From: Erysipelothrix sp.
GTDB lineage: Bacteria > Bacillota_I > Bacilli_A > Erysipelotrichales > Erysipelotrichaceae
Direction: 5' to 3'
Assembly: GCA_030152625.1 (NCBI GenBank)
Contig: JASLJD010000110.1
Span: 1-5,200, forward strand
Length of the DNA: 5,200 bases
How positions within the stretch are numbered: the first letter of the stretch is position 1; every line of letters starts with the position of its first letter. The notes under the pieces were generated by a model, which did no database searches, was not told the origin of the DNA, and saw nothing but the letters and a program-made list of their open reading frames with translations. Both the position numbers and the translations under genes were made by a program. Shown here one piece after another: positions 1-5,163 of the stretch.

Positions 1-1599
1 GGTTGGATTAACTTCCATATCCATATCACGTGCCGATACTCCGACAATCATTCCTTCATATACTTCTGTTTGGGCACCAATAAAGAATTCTCCACGTTCT
101 TGTAAATGGAAAATTGAATAGGTCATCGCTTCGCCAGTTGCAGTTGAAACCATGGAACCATTTTGACGTTGCGGAACTTCTCCACGCATCGTTTCATAGT
201 CAAGAAAACGGCGGATAAGAGTTCCTTCTCCGCGGGTTAAAGTAATGAAGCGGCGTCTGAAACCAATTAAACCACGGGTTGGGACATGCCACCATTGATA
301 GCTCATGCCATTTTCTTCGCGCATATCACGCATATCTCCTTGACGTAAAGTTAAGGCTTGAATAATGCTTCCACTGTATTCAGAGGGCGTTTCCACATAA
401 ACTTCCTCAACCGGTTCCAACTTCCGTCCAGATTCATCGGTTTTAAAGATAACCTCTGGTTTACTGATTGAAAGCTCATAACCTTCACGGCGCATATTTT
501 CAATTAAAACTGTCAGATGAAGTTCGCCTCGACCTGAAACTTTAAATTGATCCGGTGAAGCTGTTTCTTCAACACGCAAGCCAACATTGACTTCGAGTTC
601 TCTTAACAGGCGCTCCCGTATGTTCCGTGAAGTTAGGTAACGACCATCCTTGCCGGCAAAGGGAGAATTGTTCACTCCGAAATACATCGACATCGTCGGT
701 TCTGCTATCGGAATCGCTGGCATTGCTTCCACATGATCAACATGACACAAGGTGTCACCAATTGAAATATCATCAATCCCTGATACCAGGACAATATCAC
801 CACTATGGGCCGTCTCGACTTCTTTTCTTTCTAAGCCATCATAAGTATAAATACGACGAACTGTTCTATTCTGTTGTTCCCCTTCTGGATCAATTAAAAC
901 AATGTTTTGGTTTCGATTCAAGGTTCCCTGATAGAGACGACCAATACCAATTCGCCCGATATAATCATCATAAGCTAAGGAAGAAACTTGCATTTGTAAA
1001 GGTTCTTCATCTTTATTGGGATAAGCTTCAACATGTTTTAAAATCGTATCTAAAAGCGGTTCAACATTGTCGTTACCATCATCCAATTCATACTGAATAA
1101 CATGATCTCTTGTAATACCATATAAAATAGGGAAATCAATTTGATCATCTGTTGCATCGAGATCTAAGAAAAGTTCATAAACACTTTCAATAACTTCCTC
1201 AACTCGACGGTCTGGTTTATCAATTTTATTAATAAGTAAAATCGGTTTTAAACCATTTTCAAGTGATTTTCTTAAGACAAAGCGTGTTTGGGGCATTGGC
1301 CCTTCTGCACTATCGACAAGTAAGATCACTGTATCTACAGTCTTGATAATTCGTTCTACTTCGCTGGAAAAATCGGCGTGTCCAGGTTTATCGACAACAT
1401 TGATTTTATAACCTTGATAGTCGATGCTGCAGTTCTTAGAATAAATCGTAATGCCCCGCTCACGTTCAATATCATCGCTATCCATAATGCGATTGACTTC
1501 CAAATCTTTCCCTTTAGAATAAGCTAATAAAGCATCAACTAAAGTACTTTTACCCGCGTCAACGTGGGCAATCACTGCAATATTAATAATTTTTTTCAT
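1..1599 (-). CDS. typA: Translational GTPase TypA/BipA, C-terminus cut by window edge
   Basis: TypA is an EF-G-like GTPase that binds the 70S ribosome and supports ribosome assembly and growth under stress. The first 533 codons are visible; the family usually has about 605-615, so roughly 75 C-terminal residues lie outside. G domain (about 1-190): G1 AHVDAGKST (11-19), G2 ERERGIT with Thr51, G3 DKPGH (70-74, His74 kept), and G4 NKID (124-127). Domain II follows, then the EF-G III/V-like part with SGRGELHL and LIENMRREGYE (about 355-375), and the TypA-specific C-terminal region with PTRGLIGF, LTRGEG and VYEGMIVG. The start is secure because an in-frame TGA directly precedes the ATG; AAGGA lies 11 nt upstream. 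It sits 32 nt behind ldh on the same strand, probably in one operon. G1, G3 and G5 differ from the usual AHVDHGKTT, DTPGH and YASA. It could be a divergent TypA paralogue, but the C-terminal motifs argue against a Tet(M)-type protein. Confidence 0.95.
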   Translation of the reverse strand, partial: MKKIINIAVIAHVDAGKSTLVDALLAYSKGKDLEVNRIMDSDDIERERGITIYSKNCSIDYQGYKINVVDKPGHADFSSEVERIIKTVDTVILLVDSAEGPMPQTRFVLRKSLENGLKPILLINKIDKPDRRVEEVIESVYELFLDLDATDDQIDFPILYGITRDHVIQYELDDGNDNVEPLLDTILKHVEAYPNKDEEPLQMQVSSLAYDDYIGRIGIGRLYQGTLNRNQNIVLIDPEGEQQNRTVRRIYTYDGLERKEVETAHSGDIVLVSGIDDISIGDTLCHVDHVEAMPAIPIAEPTMSMYFGVNNSPFAGKDGRYLTSRNIRERLLRELEVNVGLRVEETASPDQFKVSGRGELHLTVLIENMRREGYELSISKPEVIFKTDESGRKLEPVEEVYVETPSEYSGSIIQALTLRQGDMRDMREENGMSYQWWHVPTRGLIGFRRRFITLTRGEGTLIRRFLDYETMRGEVPQRQNGSMVSTATGEAMTYSIFHLQERGEFFIGAQTEVYEGMIVGVSARDMDMEVNPT

Positions 1600-1631
1600 T
1601 CAAAACACAATCCTTATCTTTCTATCATTAC

Positions 1632-2576
1632 TTACTCGAGATTTGATTCTTCAATAACCTCTTTTAATAATCCTGCTGAGTCTTGAAGAGCCTCAATCTC
1701 ATTTGTACTATAGGGTACTTCAACTACATGTTTGATTCCTGAACGACCAACAATCGTTGGGACTGAAATATAAACATCTTCTAATCCATAAGCGCCATCT
1801 TGCAAGCTTGATACGGTTAAGATGGAATTTTCATCACGTAAAATCGCTTGGACAATACGAGTGATTGCCAAGGCAACCGCATAGTTGGTATAACCTTTTC
1901 GATTAATAATTTCATAGGCTGCCATCTTCACTTCTTTAGTAATTTCTTCAGCCATTTCTTCGGTAAACTCAATACCGATGTTTCGGCAATACTGATCAAT
2001 TGTCAAACCTGCAATCGTCGTCAATGACCATGTCGCGATTTCGCTGTCACCATGCTCACCAATAATGTTTGCTTGAATGTTTCGAGCATCCACATTAAAC
2101 TTATTCGCTAAAATTGATTGGAATCGTGCAGTATCAAGAACCGTTCCTGAACCAATAACGCGATGAGCTGGAAAACCTGATAACTTATAGGTCACATGTG
2201 TCAAAATATCCACCGGATTTGAAACAACAAGTAAAATTGCATCGGGATTATATTTAACAATACTTGGTACCAATTCTTTGTAAATTTCAATGTTTCTATT
2301 CACAAGATCTAAGCGTGTCTCTCCAGGTTTCTGCGCTAGACCTGCAGTAATAATAACAATATCTGAACCTGCTGTGTCGGGATAATCCCCTGCAACAATG
2401 TTCACAGGAGAAACAAAAACTTGACCTTGATCGAGGTCCATTGCTTCTCCTACTGCCTTTTCCTTATTAATATCGACAATCACAATTTCTGAAGCAACAT
2501 GTTGATTCATCAAGGCAAAAGCTGTCGTTGATCCAACAGAACCTGCTCCAATAATTGAAATTTTATTCGTTTTCAT
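1632..2576 (-). CDS. ldh: L-lactate dehydrogenase (NAD-dependent)
   Basis: It reduces pyruvate to L-lactate with NADH in the cytoplasm, regenerating NAD+ during fermentation. The protein has 314 residues, the normal length for bacterial LDH. A Rossmann glycine motif GAGSVG (10-15) is followed by Asp35, which selects NAD over NADP. The substrate loop AQKPGETR has Gln82 at the position that separates lactate (Gln) from malate (Arg) dehydrogenases, and Arg88. SNPVD (119-123), the Asp148/Arg151 pair in GSGTVLDTAR, and the catalytic His175 in GEHGDSE complete the active site. The ATG is preceded by a strong AAAGGAGG 9 nt away, so the start is secure. It is the first gene of a likely ldh-typA transcript and is divergent from mvaA. 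The residues equivalent to the fructose-1,6-bisphosphate ligands Arg173 and His188 of Geobacillus LDH are Gln153 and Gln168, so classical allosteric activation is doubtful. Confidence 0.96.
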   Translation of the reverse strand: MKTNKISIIGAGSVGSTTAFALMNQHVASEIVIVDINKEKAVGEAMDLDQGQVFVSPVNIVAGDYPDTAGSDIVIITAGLAQKPGETRLDLVNRNIEIYKELVPSIVKYNPDAILLVVSNPVDILTHVTYKLSGFPAHRVIGSGTVLDTARFQSILANKFNVDARNIQANIIGEHGDSEIATWSLTTIAGLTIDQYCRNIGIEFTEEMAEEITKEVKMAAYEIINRKGYTNYAVALAITRIVQAILRDENSILTVSSLQDGAYGLEDVYISVPTIVGRSGIKHVVEVPYSTNEIEALQDSAGLLKEVIEESNLE

Positions 2577-2679
2577 ATTCGCTCGCCTCCTTTCATATCA
2601 TAACAAATAAATACCGTTTATACTATGAAAAGCCTTGATTTTATTGACCTTTTCGATACACTTAAAGAAAGGTGAGAAG
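2577..2679. promoter_or_regulatory. Divergent ldh/mvaA promoter region with facing -10 elements
   Basis: This 103-nt region must carry start signals for both flanking genes. The best -10 for mvaA on the plus strand is TATACT at 2619-2624, giving a leader of about 50 nt. The best -10 for ldh on the minus strand is TATAAA, the complement of 2617-2622, giving a leader of about 33 nt. The two hexamers share four base pairs in the near-symmetric GTTTATACT. No good -35 is visible for either. A second minus-strand candidate, an extended -10 TGTTATGAT (complement of 2597-2605), would place the start inside the ldh ribosome binding site and is less likely. A split inverted repeat, GAAAAG at 2627-2632 and CTTTTC at 2649-2654, could be an operator but is too short to weigh heavily. 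Confidence 0.45.
2668..2676 (+). promoter_or_regulatory. Ribosome binding site that fixes the mvaA start
   Basis: AAAGGTGAG lies 3-7 nt before the ATG at 2680. This favours the ATG over an in-frame TTG at 2635, which has no ribosome binding site and would add 15 residues absent from the family. Confidence 0.8.
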
Positions 2680-3918
2680 ATGCAAAAAGAGAAAAAGTTT
2701 TACCAAGACAGTATCGAAAACAGAAGGAAACGCTTACAAAAACATTTTAAAAAAGACTTTCAATTTGATAAACCTTTAACTGTGGAAAAATATGACCGAA
2801 TGATTGAAAATGCAGTCGGTACTTTCGAGCTACCAATGGGAATGCTACTCAAATTTCCCATGAATGGAAAGGAATACAGTTTCCCAATGGTCACTGAAGA
2901 ACCCTCCGTCATTGCTGCTGCTAATAACGCCGCCAAAATTTTCAGACAAAACGATGGCATTCAAGCAAAAGTAAAAACTAGGATTATGCGCGGACAAATC
3001 GCTTTCCCACAATGGGATCAAGCACTGATTCAATATCTTGAAAAAGAAAAAGAAAAGATTTTAGACATAGCCAATGACGCACATCCATCGATTGTGAAAC
3101 GAGGGGGAGGCGCTTGTGATTGTGGATATCGGATTCTTGAAGAAGATGGTTTACAAAGCTTTCTTGTCTTCGATCTTTTTGTGGATACACAAGAAGCGAT
3201 GGGTGCCAACATCATTAACACGATGCTTGAAGCCTTAAAGAATCATTTTGAAGATCAATTTAAGCTAAGCGCAACAATGGCTATTTTATCCAATCTTAAT
3301 ACCGAAGCTATCGCGACAGCAAAAGTCAAAATTGCCATCCCTTCGCTCAAACATGGCAAAAAAACTGCTGAAAAGATGCAAGAAGCCAGTGACCTTGCGC
3401 AAATTGACCCTTATCGTGCCGCAACCCATAATAAAGGTATTATGAACGGTATTGATGCTTTCGTGATTGCAAGTGGGAATGATTGGCGTGCAATCGAAGC
3501 AGCAGCACATAGCTATGCCGCAATCAATGGGCAATACCGAGGCCTAAGTCAATGGAAATATGAAAAAGAAGAAAACATCCTCGCCGGTTCAATTGCATTA
3601 CCTGTTCCGATAGGCAGTGTTGGTGGGACCATGCATATCAATCCTCAGTCAAAATTAACGCATCAAATGATCGAGGCCGATGCGAAAACCATGATGAAAC
3701 TTGTCGCCTCGATTGGCTTAGCCCAAAACTTTTCAGCGCTTTATGCACTGGTTAGCGACGGTATCCAAAAAGGTCATATGCGCCTTCATATGCGAAGTTT
3801 GGCTATCGCTGTTGGTGCCAAGGAAGATGAAATCGATCCCTTGGTTCAAGCTTTAGCTCAAGAAACCCATCAAAACCAAGAAACAGCGAAAAGATTATTG
3901 AAGGAAATAAGAGCCTAG
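2680..3918 (+). CDS. mvaA: Class II hydroxymethylglutaryl-CoA reductase
   Basis: It interconverts HMG-CoA and mevalonate plus CoA with a nicotinamide cofactor, the committing step of the mevalonate route to isopentenyl diphosphate. The enzyme is soluble and cytoplasmic, and no membrane segment is present, as expected for class II. The 412-residue length is normal. GTFELPMGM (47-55) and the EEPS motif (73-76) supply the catalytic Glu. The small cofactor-binding domain carries MGANIIN (174-180). HNKGIMNG (250-257) holds the catalytic Lys252, SGNDWRA the catalytic Asp268, and GHM (365-367) the catalytic His366 in the C-terminal segment. The usual GGGA(R)D stretch reads GGGACDC here, putting two cysteines close together; the significance is unknown. 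NADH versus NADPH preference cannot be read with confidence. No other mevalonate gene is in the window; it appears monocistronic, with its own terminator overlapping the stop codon. Confidence 0.96.
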   Translation: MQKEKKFYQDSIENRRKRLQKHFKKDFQFDKPLTVEKYDRMIENAVGTFELPMGMLLKFPMNGKEYSFPMVTEEPSVIAAANNAAKIFRQNDGIQAKVKTRIMRGQIAFPQWDQALIQYLEKEKEKILDIANDAHPSIVKRGGGACDCGYRILEEDGLQSFLVFDLFVDTQEAMGANIINTMLEALKNHFEDQFKLSATMAILSNLNTEAIATAKVKIAIPSLKHGKKTAEKMQEASDLAQIDPYRAATHNKGIMNGIDAFVIASGNDWRAIEAAAHSYAAINGQYRGLSQWKYEKEENILAGSIALPVPIGSVGGTMHINPQSKLTHQMIEADAKTMMKLVASIGLAQNFSALYALVSDGIQKGHMRLHMRSLAIAVGAKEDEIDPLVQALAQETHQNQETAKRLLKEIRA

Positions 3919-3933
3919 GCTCTTATTTTTTTT
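3905..3933 (+). terminator. Rho-independent terminator overlapping the mvaA stop codon
   Basis: A perfect 24-nt palindrome (3905-3928) is centred between 3916 and 3917. With a CTAG loop it forms a stem of ten pairs, including a GAGC core, and it runs into eight T (3926-3933). The last mvaA codons and the TAG stop lie in the 5' arm and loop. Confidence 0.92.
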
Positions 3934-3943
3934 ATTGAAAGAC

Positions 3944-3972
3944 TTGATTTTTTCTTAAGTAAGCGTTATCAT
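3944..3972 (+). promoter_or_regulatory. Promoter for candidate small RNA
   Basis: The -35 TTGATT (3944-3949) and -10 TATCAT (3967-3972) match consensus at 4 and 5 of 6 positions and are 17 bp apart, the optimal spacing. The predicted start is near A3979. It begins 11 nt after the mvaA terminator U-run, so it is not a promoter internal to an operon, and no well-placed ribosome binding site follows. Confidence 0.55.
3957..3971 (+). promoter_or_regulatory. Candidate CcpA catabolite-response element (cre-like)
   Basis: AAGTAAGCGTTATCA fits the cre consensus WTGNAANCGNWNNCA at 9 of 10 defined positions (T2 is A). It overlaps the promoter spacer and the -10, a position where CcpA would be expected to repress. 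Binding is inferred from the motif only; a single such match can occur by chance. Confidence 0.45.
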
Positions 3973-3976
3973 ATAA

Positions 3977-4008
3977 GTAACAACTTGGAAAACGCGACAA
4001 GTTGTTAC
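3977..4008 (+). repeat. Perfect 11-bp inverted repeat (5' hairpin of the sRNA)
   Basis: GTAACAACTTG (3977-3987) and CAAGTTGTTAC (3998-4008) are exact reverse complements around a 10-nt loop, GAAAACGCGA. As RNA starting near 3979 this would be a 5'-terminal hairpin of nine pairs. As DNA it could instead be an operator just downstream of the start site. Confidence 0.85.
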
Positions 4009-4023
4009 GCAGTTCATTGTCAA

Positions 4024-4074
4024 ATCTTATCCGGATCATGATTTCCTTCTTAACCACTCTATGACCGGAAAGAT
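4024..4074 (+). repeat. Bulged 14-bp hairpin with pyrimidine-rich loop
   Basis: The 5' arm ATCTT-a-TCCGG-a-TCAT (4024-4039) pairs with ATGACCGGAAAGAT (4061-4074), leaving A4029 and A4035 bulged. The 21-nt loop (4040-4060) holds UUUCCUUCUU and ends in CCACUCU. Complementarity is directly visible; folding in vivo is inferred. Confidence 0.6.
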
Positions 4075-4095
4075 AATGGAAAGCACTATCTCTCT

Positions 4096-4127
4096 AAAAA
4101 AAGAAAAGGGCAACCTTTTCTTTTTTT
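4096..4127 (+). terminator. Perfect 14-bp terminator hairpin with GCAA tetraloop
   Basis: AAAAAAAGAAAAGG (4096-4109) and its exact complement CCTTTTCTTTTTTT (4114-4127) flank a GCAA (GNRA-type) loop. The lower arm is A:U pairs, so the T-run serves as the U-tract. It ends the candidate sRNA and lies 14 nt before the mutY ATG. The arms are symmetric, so it could also stop transcripts from the other strand. Confidence 0.88.
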
Positions 4128-4135
4128 GTTATAAT
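4127..4135 (+). promoter_or_regulatory. Extended -10 promoter of mutY (predicted leaderless start)
   Basis: TGTTATAAT combines a consensus TATAAT (4130-4135) with a TGn extension. The position for a -35 falls in the terminator hairpin and shows no match, as is common for extended -10 promoters. Exactly six bases separate the hexamer from the mutY ATG, so the expected +1 is the A of the start codon. No Shine-Dalgarno sequence lies between. Confidence 0.65.
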
Positions 4136-4141
4136 AGAACT

Positions 4142-5125
4142 ATGAACTTTACAGAAGAACTTTTAAAATGGTATGAAGAAAATAAAAGAGAACTGGTTTT
4201 TCGAGATGACCAAGACCCTTATAAAATTTGGATCAGCGAAGTCATGGCCCAACAAACACAAATTGCGACCATGCTTCCTTATTACGAAAGATGGATTCAA
4301 CGCTTCCCTGATGTCGAATCAGTCGCCGAAGCTTCGATTGATGAAATTTTAAAAATGTGGGAAGGCTTAGGTTATTATCGAAGGGCTCGAAACTTACATA
4401 AAGGTGCTCAATATGTCGTTGAGCATTTTAATGCTGTCTTGCCAAGTGATAAAAAAGATCTCATGAAAATTCCAGGCATTGGCGATTATACAGCCAGTGC
4501 CATTGCATCGATTGCTTTTGAACAGCCTGAAATCCCTGTTGATGGCAACGTAAAACGAGTCATGGCTCGCTACATGGATTATCATGAAAATGTGAATACT
4601 CGCGCATCGCATCGCATGTTCGAAGATTTCCTTAAAAAAGAAATGATCGAAAATCAAGCGATTCCAAGTCAGTTTGGTCAAGCCCTTATGGAACTCGGAG
4701 CCCTGGTTTGCACTAAACATCAAACAAAATGTGAAGTCTGCCCCTTAAAGGATCTTTGTCTTGCACGAAAAAACGGCAATGTTGAAAAACTCCCAGTTAA
4801 ACCCAAAGCAAAGAAAGTTCCAAGTTACAAAAAGTCCGTTCTCATTTATATCGAAGACGGACAGATTTTAATTTCAAATGACGATCGAGACGGCTTAATG
4901 AAAGGTCTCCTTCGTCTACCCCAAATCGAAGGTCATGCTCGTAAAAAAGATATTTATCGAATGAAACATCAATTCAGTCATCTTATTTGGGATATACGTG
5001 TCTATGAAATTGATGAGATTTATGACTTTGATTTTGAAGTTTTTTTACTCCCCATCGAAAAACTGGATGATATTACAATGGTTACAGCGCATCGAAAAAT
5101 TTTAAATCACCTTTTCAAGCAATAA
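4142..5125 (+). CDS. mutY: A/G-specific adenine DNA glycosylase MutY
   Basis: It removes adenine mispaired with 8-oxoguanine, preventing G:C to T:A transversions. The HhH-GPD catalytic domain includes SEVMAQQTQ (32-40) with catalytic Glu33, GLGYY (75-79), the helix-hairpin-helix PGIGDYTASA (111-120) with Tyr116, and VDGNVKRV with catalytic Asp134. The [4Fe-4S] cluster loop is Cys190-x6-Cys197-x2-Cys200-x5-Cys206, the exact MutY spacing. The C-terminal NUDIX-like domain (about 230-327) keeps the FSH loop (278-280) used to read 8-oxoG. At 327 residues it is slightly short for the family (about 350-370), mostly in this domain. In-frame ATGs at 4061 and 4076 would add 27 or 22 residues encoded partly by the terminator hairpin; the family begins about ten residues before the WY at 10-11, so 4142 is preferred. 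There is no ribosome binding site at this start. Confidence 0.95.
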   Translation: MNFTEELLKWYEENKRELVFRDDQDPYKIWISEVMAQQTQIATMLPYYERWIQRFPDVESVAEASIDEILKMWEGLGYYRRARNLHKGAQYVVEHFNAVLPSDKKDLMKIPGIGDYTASAIASIAFEQPEIPVDGNVKRVMARYMDYHENVNTRASHRMFEDFLKKEMIENQAIPSQFGQALMELGALVCTKHQTKCEVCPLKDLCLARKNGNVEKLPVKPKAKKVPSYKKSVLIYIEDGQILISNDDRDGLMKGLLRLPQIEGHARKKDIYRMKHQFSHLIWDIRVYEIDEIYDFDFEVFLLPIEKLDDITMVTAHRKILNHLFKQ

Positions 5126-5160
5126 ACACCCTTTGGATTGACCTCCAAAAGGTGTTTTTT
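5124..5160 (+). terminator. Rho-independent terminator after mutY
   Basis: AACACC pairs with GGTGTT, then a C/A mismatch, then TTTGGA pairs with TCCAAA around the loop TTGACC. Six T (5155-5160) follow. The mutY stop codon overlaps the base of the stem. On the opposite strand the trailing T-run is poor (TTTATT), so it is at best weakly bidirectional. Confidence 0.9.
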
Positions 5161-5163
5161 ACT

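Larger units (their letters stand above)
3979..4127 (+). ncRNA. Candidate novel small RNA, about 149 nt
   Basis: No known RNA family is recognised. The call rests on a complete transcription unit with no convincing reading frame: a promoter at 3944-3972, three predicted hairpins in a row, and a strong terminator. Hairpin 1 (3977-4008) has perfect arms. Hairpin 2 (4024-4074) has 14 pairs, two bulged adenines and a 21-nt pyrimidine-rich loop. Hairpin 3 (4096-4127) is the terminator. The loop of hairpin 2 contains UUUCCUUCUU (4042-4051), complementary to Shine-Dalgarno-like purine runs, as in trans-acting Bacillota sRNAs. The overlapping cre-like site would make it carbon-source responsive. The main alternative is an attenuator leader for mutY, but mutY then has no ribosome binding site downstream of the terminator. 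Confidence 0.5.

Noticed and set aside
627..1100. Plus-strand open frame of 157 codons
   Set aside because: It lies wholly inside typA on the opposite strand, has a His/Tyr-rich composition with no recognisable motif, and has no ribosome binding site; it is an antisense shadow.
2635..2679. TTG start extending mvaA by 15 residues
   Set aside because: It has no ribosome binding site, while AAAGGTGAG precedes the ATG at 2680, and the extension is not part of the family.
2760..3534. Several minus-strand open frames of 62-82 codons within mvaA
   Set aside because: All are antisense to a well-conserved gene, overlap one another and show no domain; they are shadows.
4033..4051. Resemblance of GGATCATGATTTCCTTCTT to the 3' end of 16S rRNA
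   Set aside because: Only GGATCA and a C/U-rich run are shared, the spacing differs, and nothing upstream looks like 16S helix 45; probably coincidence apart from the anti-SD-like loop.
3979..4127. 6S RNA, SRP RNA, tmRNA, T-box or a known riboswitch
   Set aside because: There is no long closing stem as in 6S, no SRP tetraloop-receptor consensus, no tRNA-like ends as in tmRNA, and no T-box TGG motif. I could not match the hairpins to any riboswitch consensus I know.
4061..4141. Upstream in-frame ATGs (4061, 4076) as mutY starts
   Set aside because: The extra residues would be encoded by the terminator hairpin and the TATAAT box. Only a weak GGAAAG precedes 4076, and the family N-terminus fits 4142.
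4394..4723. Minus-strand open frame of 109 codons inside mutY
   Set aside because: It is antisense to the conserved catalytic domain of mutY, with no promoter, ribosome binding site or family signature.
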